DNA of 64,000 bases. It comes from Laburnicola sp. R22_1 (taxonomy: Eukaryota; Ascomycota; Dothideomycetes; Pleosporales; Didymosphaeriaceae). Location of the stretch: positions 1 through 64,000 of the forward strand of contig JACONQ010000017.1 of NCBI GenBank assembly GCA_014281115.1. Direction: 5' to 3'. Each line of letters opens with the position of its first letter. Position 1 is the first letter of the stretch. The notes beneath the pieces were generated by a model. That model searched no databases and was not told where the DNA came from. It worked only from the letters and a program-made list of their open reading frames with translations. A program made the translations under genes and the position numbers. Shown piece by piece: positions 55,835 to 64,000 of this stretch.

Positions 55835-56225
55835 CTAAAGACAATAATCCGGATTGGTACTCCCCACGCCCCCACACCCGTGACTGCAAAACCCCCTATA
55901 CCGAATATCCCCACCACTCAAGCAATCAAAGATAGACGTTTGAATGTGCCGCTCGTCGGTGGGTTGTTTGGCCGCTTTGAGGGTTTCGACGATGTGGTCG
56001 CGGTAGTTTCCTGGGTGGAGGGTGTGAGAATTGTATGAGTGGGTTGGTGGGTAGGGAAGGGCAGGGAAGGAGAAGAGGCACCGGGAAGAAAGTGGTTGAA
56101 AGCTACGGACCTCTGTTGAGCAACGAAGTCCCACAATACACGCCGCCTTTATTGCAGCTCTTCGCCACGACGGCAGCGGGGGCAGAGAGGGCGAGGGCGA
56201 GGACGGCGAGGAAGTCTGCTTTCAT
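55835..56225 (-). CDS. Small secreted Cys-rich protein, 96 aa
   Basis: Exons 56,111-56,225 and 55,835-56,010 on the minus strand are joined over a 100-nt intron. The donor is the less common GTCCGT; the acceptor is CCCAG. The signal peptide (MKADFLAVLALALSAPAAVV) ends before a compact mature chain with six Cys: KSCNKGGVYCGTS, IFDCLSGGD, YRGFCSHGCGG and NPDYCL at the very end. Size, secretion and an even number of Cys fit a fungal effector-like or antimicrobial-like protein. I recognise no exact family and claim no activity. Neither exon alone looks convincing; the spliced product does. Confidence 0.68.
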
Positions 56226-56447
56226 GGTGGTGGTGGTTGAAGTTTCCCTGTGGTGGAAGTTGTTTGGGGAGGTGGTGCAAATCGAATCGAAGCTGCTGAA
56301 TGAAGCACACCCTCCTCCCGCGAACTTCCCCAGCTTTTATACCCTTCCTCGCCAGCTCCGTCTTCGTCTCCGCCTCGTTTCCTTTCCCCATCCATTCCGC
56401 CGGCCTGCATGCAGTCATGGTATCACCATCACTCACGGCCATATGCA

Positions 56448-56846
56448 CCTAGCATCAAACGGGTCTAGGTATCTAAACGTCAGGCCCGCCATCTATCCCT
56501 AGAGTACCACTGATAGGTAATGCAACAGAGATGTAAGCAGCAAATGCGTGACCTGAACACAACGTATATACGAGCGTACAGTAAGCCCTAGCATTAAATA
56601 GGTCTAGGGATCTAAACGTTAGGCCTACCATCTATTCCTAGAGTACCACTAATAATTAATGCGATAGAGACGTAAGTGGTAAATATGTGACCTAAACATA
56701 ACGTATATACGAGCGTACCACTGTGTGCTAGGTACTGGGTTTTCGTGCCTCCTGTTTTACTCCTCTCTGTGTATGGTGCGGACTCGACCTTGGTTAGAAT
56801 CTCCACACGACTAAGATCTTCAATATACGAGCGTACAGTAAGCCCT
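56448..56846. repeat. 139-bp tandem duplication, one copy C-to-T mutated
   Basis: Copy 1 (56,448-56,586) and copy 2 (56,587-56,718) align along their length. Copy 2 differs mainly by C-to-T and G-to-A changes (TCAAACGGGTC versus TTAAATAGGTC; GTCAGGCCCGCC versus GTTAGGCCTACC). A third partial copy of the junction (ATATACGAGCGTACAGTAAG) is at 56,823-56,846. Confidence 0.88.
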
Positions 56847-57499
56847 ACATATTGGGTTGTTCGTATGGACAACGGTGTGGGTCACACAGCGTACGTACGT
56901 AGGTGGTACATGTACATGTACGCTCGAGCCCCACGGCATGTATGTACGTGTGCCGCGTTCGATTTCGGCCCCTTTCTTCGACGTGGAATTTCGATCCACA
57001 CCTCTTTAGTAGACGGTCACGTCGGTCCATCGGAGCCTAGACCAAAGCAAAGTCCGAAGCATCTTCCATCGAACGCGTTCCAGCAAAGAAAAATAGATAC
57101 CACCTACACTACTACACAATATCCATCAATCAACATCACCGCCCGCCTTGTAAAACCCACTCCCACCTGCATACATCGATCGCCCCGCCGCGTCAACCGC
57201 GAAAAACCCGCTCAAAAAAAAAACCTCCCAAAACTACACCTACCCACCCTCCATAGTAACCTCGTAAAAACCCCTCCCCGCTATCCCCCAAGCCTACCCA
57301 AATATACCCATACTATACCTCGCCTACCACCCATACGAGCCCCTAGGATCGAAAAGTAAGCCGTAAGGTACAACACTTCACCTCGGCCCAGTTACCTATC
57401 CGCATGTGGGTGTGGGTGTGGGGGCCAACGCGCGTGGATCCAATTGGAAGGTCCCTTCGGAATTCCTACACATTCTGCACCTTACGGTACAGGTACATG

Positions 57500-57538
57500 A
57501 CTCCACTCCACTCCACTCCACTCCACTCCACTCCACTG
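57500..57538. repeat. (ACTCC)n microsatellite
   Basis: About eight pentamer units. Frames through it are artefacts. Confidence 0.9.
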
Positions 57539-58310
57539 CACTCCCTTTTAGGAAAATCGCACCATCCAACAAGTGCTCGGCTCCCCAGAACCTACCATAA
57601 TCAAAAACACGCTCGCTGCAACATTTGAACCCCCGGACGAAAATACACAAGCCCCCGCCCCCAAAAGCGCACGAGGCGACACAGCATAACGTCCGGTCCG
57701 CCCAGCTACGCTACCCATCGCTCGCATGGACATAGATAGTTGCCTAGATCCACAAAATTTATGTACATACCGTACTACCCATTTCCCATCTCCAAGGCTG
57801 AGGCTGAAGAGTAAGCTTACTTACATACCGCGCCTCCTTGGATCCTATTACATAAAGATCTACATGCACTACCTTACCGGTGAAGCTGAAAGCATTTAGC
57901 ATTGCTGATGGTGCATCCCGACGGAACGTGGTAAAAGGACCTTGCCTTGTACACAAGCCACAGAGCTGACACTCCCGACGCCGTGGCACACACACTATGA
58001 GCGCAAAGACAACGATTAGGCACGCCAAGTGAAGCGACAACAACAACAAGAACACCACATACGAAACACCAATCGCTTAGTCACATCACAGTACGCACGC
58101 AAACAAGCAACGCGAACAAGGTATCATTTCAATCATTGCTTTTCGGCACAAAACAAATCCACCTTTTCCTTCTCGACTCGTTCGTGCTCCAGAACCCAAG
58201 AGCAAGGCAAAAATCCGCGGGCGCCATAGAATTGACCGACGCCAAGTGCAGACAGAGAGACAGGGAAACCTATGTATACACGTCCGCCCAAGGGGACATT
58301 GACATCGCAT

Positions 58311-59694
58311 TTACTTAGCGTTCTCAGGGCGGAGCGAGCGGACAGCCTTGCCGGCACGCCAGATTTCCAGGTTGTCAATCTCCTCGAGCTCCTTCTTGTA
58401 CTTCTCGCGGTAGTCGGGCTGCGAGTTGTACTCCAGCGACCTCTTGGTCTCGGATCCGTTCTCGACCGAGGTGTACAGGTCGTCGAAGACGGGCTTCAAG
58501 GCGTCCTTGAAGCGCTTGCTCCAGTCGATGGCTCCACGGCGGGCGGTGGTCGAGCAGGCAGCGTACATATAGTCCATGCCATTGGCGCCGATGAGGGGGT
58601 AGAGAGACTGGGTAGCTTCCTCCACAGTCTCGTTGAAGGCCTCCGACGGCGAGTGACCGCGCTCGCGAAGGACCTCGTACTGCGCGAGGAACATGCCATG
58701 AATACCACCCATTAAGCAGCCACGCTCGCCGTAAAGGTCAGAGTACACCTCCTTCTCGAAGGTGGTCTCGTAGAGGTAGCCGGAGCCGACGGCGACACCG
58801 AGGGCGATGGCCTTCTCCTGGGCCTTGCCCGTCACGTCCTGGTAGACGGCGATGGAGGAGTTGATGCCACGGCCCTCGCGGAAGAGAGTGCGGACGGTGC
58901 GGCCGGAGCCCTTGGGGGCAACGAGGATGACGTCCATGTCGGTGGGGACCTCGACCTTGGTGAGGTCCTTGAAGACGGGCGAGAAACCGTGGGAGAAGTA
59001 GAGGGTCTAGAACGATTAGCACAGCCATGAACGGTCAAGGTCGGGCATGCTCGCCTTATCCTTGGACAGGAGGGGCTTGATGGACGGCCAGGTCTCAGAC
59101 TGGGCCGCGTCGGACAGCAAGTTCATGATGATGGTGCCCTTGCCGATGGCCTCGTCAATGTCGAACAGGTTCTTGCCGGGGACCCAGCCGTCTTGCTCGG
59201 CCTCCTTCCACGAGGCACCGTTCTTCCGCACACCAACAATGACGTTGAGGCCATTGTCACGGAGGTTGAGGCCCTGGCCGTGGCCCTGCGAGCCGTAGCC
59301 GATGAGGGCGAGGGTGTCGTTCTTGAAGTACTCCTGGCGCAACTGTCAACTCATGCTTCTGCGAAAGATAGTTTTTATGCCATTGGGACATGGGCTGACT
59401 CACAAGAAGCTTCTCCTTGGGCCAATCCGCGCGCTCTGTGCCCTGCGTCAGCAATCAACCGACCCGACTTGGAGGCTCAAACTCACCATAGACGGTCTCC
59501 TTGGTGCCCGCGAAGTCAATGGTCTTCACGCCGCGCACCTGCTGGTACGAGGCAGTGACAGCGGCCTTGGGAGCCGCTGCGGCACCAGCGCGAGCAGCAT
59601 TCAGCGCCGAGACGAAGGTGCGCCTCTGCGCGGCCGGAGCGGCCAATTGGCGCGCAGTCTGGCGGAAGGCGCGGGCAGCAGGTCGTGAGGCCAT
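58311..59694 (-). CDS. ILV5: Ketol-acid reductoisomerase, mitochondrial
   Basis: Four exons on the minus strand (59,487-59,694; 59,404-59,435; 59,055-59,333; 58,311-59,006) give 404 aa. The N-terminus is an Arg/Ala-rich mitochondrial presequence (MASRPAARAFRQTARQLAAP). The NADPH-binding fold shows LALIGYGSQGHGQGLNLRDN. The catalytic domain shows LYFSHGFSPVFKDLTKVEVP, LVAPKGSGRTVRTLFREGRG, SDLYGERGCLMGGIHGMFLA (metal-binding acidic residues) and RGHSPSEAFNETVEEATQSL. It makes dihydroxy acids in valine and isoleucine synthesis. The third intron (59,007-59,054) starts with GC, not GT. I placed the 5' splice joins so that the product matches the family's KETVYERADWPKEKLLEYF spacing. Confidence 0.95.
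59007..59054 (-). other. GC-AG intron in ILV5
   Basis: Donor AAG|GCGAGC, branch GTGCTAATC, acceptor TTCTAG. The exons on both sides join in phase at a position (DK, then TLYFSHGFSP) where the family runs without a gap, so the GC donor seems real. Confidence 0.85.
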
Positions 59695-60505
59695 TGTGTA
59701 TGTGTGATGGGGTATCTTTTTTTCGAGAGGATGGTGGTTGGTTTTTAAAGCTGGTCTCGAGGTGCGTCTCTGAGCTCGGACCCAATAGAGCTGGGCCGAG
59801 CTCGGCGGTGGGCCCACGCCGTCTCTCGGAGACGCACTCAGCTCCCCGATGCGTCATCCGTCAGTCGCGCCAGCGAGAATTCAAATGCCCCGAAAAACGG
59901 GCACCAACACGCCGCGGTTCTAGGCCGTCCGCAACGGAGTAGGTATACTCGGCACTGGGCAGGAGGCAGATGGGAGACGAAGATGCACAGGATAGACGGA
60001 CGATACAAGAGACAAACAACATTGAATGCGGCCTACAGCGCATCCCATGCCAGACTTCGGTCACCGTGCGATCCCCCACCCCCGGCACCTCACTTGCCCT
60101 ACCAACACCACGCGCATACAGTTCATGAAGAAATAATAGTGGAATGCTTCGACGTCCGTCTGTACCTTTACTTTTCACAAGCCTACTTCTCCATACAACA
60201 ACCCGCCGTGATTGTCTCCAGGCAAACCACGAAAGGCATCTAAGAAGTAATTGAATATGATGAGACGAGACCTCTAAGTTCTAACCGACGCCTCGCTCCT
60301 ATGTACGCCGTGCCTAAAATGCTCAAACATGGTCCATATGGTGCAGCCCAGCTCTTGCGCGCCCTTCATGCGACCGACTCCCCCAGCCCAGTGTCCTAGA
60401 CGTCTAGCCAAAGTACTCCAAAGGACGTTTCCCGAAGCGCTATGATCGTGCCGTAGTCACATGTGCTTACTCAAAGTGCATCTTGCCGTAGTACGCAAGC
60501 CAAGC
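59695..60505. other. Intergenic region
   Basis: 811 bp between the start of ILV5 and the end of UBC12. It should hold the ILV5 promoter. No other gene is supported. Confidence 0.6.
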
Positions 60506-61224
60506 TCACTTCAGCACCCGGTCGAAAGACTCTCCCCTCACAGTCCCACCGCCCATGGCAGCGCGCACGTTGCGCTTGAAGCCTTCCCGGTTATGTTTGA
60601 GGTCCTCCGCAGCCTCCTTGTTCAGCGGGTCCGACGCGTTGGGTTCGAGGAAAAGGAACTGCGCACGTCAGCCAACTGTTCCCATCAACACGCTCCAGGC
60701 CACCATATACGCACCTGCAGGCCGACAAAGATGGCGTTCAAGTTCAGCACCGGCTTCCAGTCCTCCCGCAGGATGTTCAAGCACACGTTGCCTTCCAGGT
60801 CGATATTCGGGTGGTAAATCTTCTGCTTGCAGCGGACCTTGGGCGCGTCGTACGGGAACGTCGGCTTAATGTCGAACTTGAACTCGAAGTGGCCGCCCTT
60901 GTACATGCCTTCGTCGGGGTTGATCACCAGCGAGAAGTCTTTGTAGTTGTCCAGCTCTCGCTTGAGCTCCATCGTATCGCTGAGAGAGAGGTGCTCGAGG
61001 TCTGTGGCTATGATTAGTGACCATGTCGAGTAGGGAGAGCGGGTGTGGGACCTTTTATGACTCGTAGGTCGGCGGCTGAGAACTTCTTCTTGCCTGAGGC
61101 TGCAGCCGCCGTCTCTTGGTCCTTCTGCTGCTTCTTCTGCGCCAGAGTTAGCATGCCATTTTCCCTGGACAAGTTTGTCCATAGTATCCAGCCGGCCACG
61201 TACCATGGACCATATTTTCATCAT
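60506..61224 (-). CDS. UBC12: NEDD8-conjugating enzyme E2
   Basis: Four exons on the minus strand (61,204-61,224; 61,052-61,136; 60,715-61,001; 60,506-60,658), with introns of 67, 50 and 56 nt, give 181 aa. The Ubc12 N-terminal extension starts MMKIWSMKKQQKDQE. Its first exon is only seven codons, and the Met-rich start is what docks on the NEDD8 E1. The E2 fold shows DFSLVINPDEGMYKGGHFEF, PYDAPKVRCKQKIYHPNID, and the active-site Cys in EGNVCLNILREDWKPVLNL. The second intron has a weak GTCCCA donor. It transfers NEDD8 to cullins and so controls SCF ligases. Confidence 0.95.
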
Positions 61225-61983
61225 CTTTGCGGTATTGTCTGTCTGTTTCGCGCTCTACGTGGCGGTCGGGTTTTGTCGCGTGCAGGGCGCGGGTGGACCT
61301 CGGGCTGATTGTTGAACTGAAGAGCTGCGAGGTCAGAAGTGTTACAAAGGTCGAGTCGCGCGAAGGAGAAGACTATAAGACTAGGGAGACGGGCGGGCGA
61401 GGGCAGCGAGGAAACAGCGCAGCAGAAGCTATGTAAATGAAAAATAGGCTGCAAAGTGAAGTGGTCGAGGCGTGCCTACGGTGAACCCATGGACGTGGGA
61501 CGGGAACATCCGAGGTTTCTCCGTCGCCGCTGCCCGACGCTGTGCTTAGTCAGGTTCACTTCTCCTAGGCTGGTGATTCGCTGAGACGCGGCTGCATGTT
61601 CACGACACATTTGCTTCATGAAACAGACGAGACCTACAGCCAGGACACTAAAACGATTCTCACGAGAAACTTGATATATACGTGGCAGGCATCGACTTGC
61701 GTTTACAGGCAGACGACATCATCACAAACGACCCACGGTCACAATTCAAGTAGATCCCATTCATCGCCAACGAAGCAAACACCACCCCAGCACCACGACA
61801 CACGATATCCGAAACCCCCAATCCAGACGACGAGACTCAACCCAACAAACCTAAGAAAAAAAGGGGTATCAAAAGAGCAGGATCATCACATTCCAACCGG
61901 CACACAACAATCACCACCGTCTCAAAACACGTCCCACGCATCTCACATCCCCATCTCCATCCCCCTCCCCAAGACCACCCAAA
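61225..61983. other. Divergent intergenic region: UBC12 / RIB7
   Basis: 759 bp between divergent start codons. Open codons on the + strand before 61,984 (from 61,596) are His/Thr/Pro-rich and read as leader. Confidence 0.6.
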
Positions 61984-62817
61984 ATGCCCACCCCACCGCG
62001 CGAGACCCTCACCTTCCCCGCCGCCACCGCCGCCCTCCTAGCACCCTACCTCCCGCCCCCACCTCCTCCACCTCCAACCTCACCAACCCACTCAGCACCT
62101 CTCCCCAAACCCTACACAACCCTCACCTACGCCACCTCCCTCGACGCCTCCCTCTCCCTCACCCCGCACACCCCAACCCCGCTCTCCTCCCCCCTCTCAA
62201 AAGCAATGACGCACCACCTGCGCACGCACCACTCCGCGATCCTCATCGGCGTCGGCACCGCCATATCCGACAACCCCAGTTTAAACAGCCGCATCGCGGG
62301 GACGCTGTTGGAAAGGCAGCCGCGGCCTGTGGTGCTGGATCCGAGGGGGCGGTGGGGCGTTGATGCGGGGTGTAAGATGGTGGGGTTGGCGCGGGAGGGG
62401 AGGGGGAAGGCGCCGTGGGTTGTTACTGCGGCTGGCGTGGCGGCTGGGGCTGAAGGGAGGGAGGCTGTGGAAGGTGTAGGGGGGAGGTATTTTGAACTTG
62501 AGACGGATGAGCGGACGGGGCGGTTTGAGTGGGGTGCTGTGTTGGGGTTGTTGGCGGGGGAGGGGATTGCGAGCGTGATGGTTGAGGGGGGTGGGTGTGT
62601 TGTTAATGAGTTGTTGGGGGAGGAGAACGTTGGGCTTGTGGATGCGGTGGTTGTTACGGTTGCGCCGGTTTGGTTGGGGAGGGGCGGTGTGTTGGTTAGT
62701 CCGGAGGAGAGGAGGGGGGTGGATGGGGAGAGGGTGGTGGTGAGGAGGTTGAGGGGGGTGAGGTGGGTGCCTTTGGGGGAGGATGTTGTGCTTTGTGGGA
62801 GGGTGGGGGTGAGGTGA
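61984..62817 (+). CDS. RIB7: Riboflavin-pathway reductase (diaminohydroxyphosphoribosylaminopyrimidine reductase type)
   Basis: Intronless, 277 aa, with a RibD C-terminal reductase domain. After a Pro-rich N-terminus come TTLTYATSLDASLSL, SKAMTHHLRTHHSAILIGVG, TAISDNPSLNSR (substrate/NADPH-binding loop), RPVVLDPRGRWG, GIASVMVEGGGCVVNELL and VDAVVVTVAPVWLGRGG. The fungal enzyme reduces the ribose side chain of the pyrimidine intermediate at step two of riboflavin synthesis. Codons in the first 115 positions end mostly in C; after about 62,326 they end mostly in G or T, a sharp switch described in the findings. Confidence 0.92.
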   Translation: MPTPPRETLTFPAATAALLAPYLPPPPPPPPTSPTHSAPLPKPYTTLTYATSLDASLSLTPHTPTPLSSPLSKAMTHHLRTHHSAILIGVGTAISDNPSLNSRIAGTLLERQPRPVVLDPRGRWGVDAGCKMVGLAREGRGKAPWVVTAAGVAAGAEGREAVEGVGGRYFELETDERTGRFEWGAVLGLLAGEGIASVMVEGGGCVVNELLGEENVGLVDAVVVTVAPVWLGRGGVLVSPEERRGVDGERVVVRRLRGVRWVPLGEDVVLCGRVGVR

Positions 62818-62949
62818 GGTGTGGGAGGATATAGCATTGGAGTGTTAATGACGTGGGGTTGCCATATACAGTCCATACCAACCAGCCGACCCCTCGAATT
62901 GAGGCGAATTCGTGATAACATTCCGACATGCAAGACAGACCCGAGCTCC

Positions 62950-63991
62950 CTACGTTGCCCCTCCCCCCGCCACCTCCTCAACCGCCCTCTCCCACGGCAA
63001 CACCCCATCCCTAGGAACCACCCCCCTAACCAGCTCCTCAACCCCCTCCTCAAGCCCCTCCACAATCTCCCCCACCACCCTCTCATTCTCATCCCACCCC
63101 CTCCCCCTCCTCTTCCCCCAGCACCTCCCCCACCCCCAACGGATCCCCCACCCACACCCCATACCCGCCCTTCTCCTCCCCCTCCACCGTCCTCTCGCGC
63201 TCCACCGCCGACATAACGGGATCCAACCCCTGGACCTGGATCCTCTCCCCCGGCCACCGTATCGCAGGCGCATGCAGCTCCAAAAAGCGCCGCGCTTTAA
63301 AGGCGTGCGTGATGACGCGGACTAAAGCGGGATAGCTGCCCGTCGTCCGTCGAAAAAGGAGGATGCTGAAGAGGAGGTTTTGGAACGAGTCTGTGGCGTG
63401 CTCTTCGAGGAGGATGCGGCCTTGAGCAAAGAGATGCTGCGTGCGGGCGCTGCCGTGTGCGAGTTCATGTGCGAGCACGGCGTGGTAGTACGACCGGGCT
63501 TCGCTGAGGGGGGTTAGATGGGGTTTTGTGGGGCCGCCGGTGAAGACGAGGAGGGCGGATGAGGCCGGGGAGCCATCGTCTGGGGAGATGGCGGAGGCGT
63601 TGGTTAGGGCGGTTAGGCCGGCGAGGGCGTGCGCGAGGAAGGTTTCGTGTTCGCCTGGTTTATTGGTTTGGGGGTTGGATTGTTGGAAGGGGGCGAGGTG
63701 CCAGTTTTTTGAGGAGAGGGGGGTGTGCAGCGGGAAGGAGGGTGTTGCGGGGGTGGGGTGGAAGATGGCGTGGCAGCAGACGATGATGAGGGTTGATTTG
63801 TCTGTGTGGTTGGGTGGGGGGATTACGTGGGCGGGGTGCGTGAAATGTGAGGCTCCTGGGTGGATGGGGAGGGCGTGTGTGCTCGGCGGAGGTGCGTGTG
63901 AGGATGGTGGTTGCGACGCGGGCGCGGCGGTGTTGGTGAAGTGAGCGTTCGATTTGGGTAGGGTTCTAGAAGGTGTGGCTGGAGCGGCCAT
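62950..63991 (-). CDS. DUF218-type protein (apparent frameshift near the 3' end)
   Basis: From the ATG at 63,991 the minus-strand frame gives STLIIVCCHAIFH, HETFLAHALAGLTAL, SALLVFTGGPTKPHLTPLSE, ARSYYHAVLAHELAHGSART, ILLEEHATDSFQNLLFSILL and VRVITHAFKARRFLELHAPA, which are the ordered motifs of the DUF218 (YdcF-like) fold. That frame stops at 63,089. One base less in the G-run at 63,097-63,101 continues it as NERVVGEIVEGLEEGVEELV and VLPWERAVEEV to a TAG at 62,950, the better ending. The N-terminal 60 residues are Pro/Ser/His-rich. Biochemical role is unknown. The gene starts 9 bases before the window ends. Confidence 0.72.
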
Positions 63992-64000
63992 GGGTGAGCT

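Larger units (their letters stand above)
56226..58310. other. Long intergenic region with repeats
   Basis: Over 2 kb without a supported gene. It holds a 139-bp tandem duplication with one RIP-like copy, short palindromes (CGTACGTACG; TACATGTACATGTA) near 56.9 kb and an ACTCC microsatellite. Confidence 0.65.

Noticed and set aside
62127..63257. 376-codon minus-strand ORF across RIB7 and the DUF218 gene
   Set aside because: Low-complexity Gly/Arg/Pro shadow produced by skewed composition; it overlaps two well-supported genes.
1..64000. CRISPR arrays, bacterial insertion sequences, operons and riboswitches
   Set aside because: Nothing of this kind was seen, and the sequence is plainly eukaryotic nuclear DNA. 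I did not find a tRNA or rRNA gene by eye, but a tRNA could be missed without a covariance search.

Overview
This is the left end of a chromosome, or a contig end, from a filamentous ascomycete. It opens with about 32 copies of the C-rich telomeric hexamer CCCTAA. It then crosses roughly 20 kb of very AT-rich, transposon-filled DNA and passes into ordinary gene-bearing DNA. Short introns (46-107 nt, with CTAAC/CTGAC-type branch points), a Zn2Cys6 regulator, secreted glycoside hydrolases, F-box and ankyrin genes all fit a Pezizomycotina fungus. A dothideomycete is my best guess, but that is inference. The AT-rich zone bears the mark of repeat-induced point mutation (RIP): recognisable transposase and polymerase frames in which Gln and Trp codons have become stops and catalytic Asp codons have become Asn.

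Region 1 (1-20,835) is subtelomeric heterochromatin. It holds a Copia RT/RNase H remnant next to the telomere and four Fot1/pogo-type DNA transposons. It also holds one Tc1/mariner-type transposon, a Ty3/Gypsy element, and most copies of a dispersed repeat of about 95 bp. A GC-normal island at 3.64-4.82 kb carries an intact-looking TIM-barrel glycosidase-like ORF. The segment from about 12.20 to 16.42 kb appears to be inverted. Both breakpoints lie inside transposons (one pogo, one Tc1) and share the 7-bp sequence CGCTGCA. Mentally undoing the inversion makes both elements whole and puts the Gypsy gag and pol on the same strand.

Region 2 (20.8-38.2 kb) is an accessory gene zone with many broken genes. 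It contains a secreted histidine acid phosphatase, a secreted GH43 glycosidase and a small membrane/coiled-coil protein. It also contains an ankyrin gene with a deaminase-like tail that is cut off and joined to an antisense piece of a phenolic-acid-decarboxylase gene. A hAT transposon with a perfect 8-bp target duplication follows, then an F-box pseudogene, a beta-rich repeat protein with a nonsense codon, and a small secreted protein with a Kex2-like site.

Region 3 (39.2-50.8 kb) looks like a sugar-catabolic cluster: Zn2Cys6 regulator <-> DUF2264 protein, GH88 unsaturated glucuronyl hydrolase <-> GH5 glycosidase, and an MFS importer. The gene pairs are divergent or tail-to-tail. A plausible flow is secreted GH5 cutting outside, MFS uptake, and cytosolic GH88 and DUF2264 enzymes finishing uronic-acid-containing oligosaccharides under the local regulator.

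Region 4 (51-64 kb) is mostly core genome: ERV25 (p24), an eIF2B-family protein, a small secreted Cys-rich protein, ILV5 (with a GC-AG intron), UBC12, RIB7 and a DUF218 protein. Two of these (eIF2B-like and DUF218) need a one-base change in a homopolymer to read through, so residual assembly error is possible. Several genes here switch from C-ending to G-ending codons part-way along.
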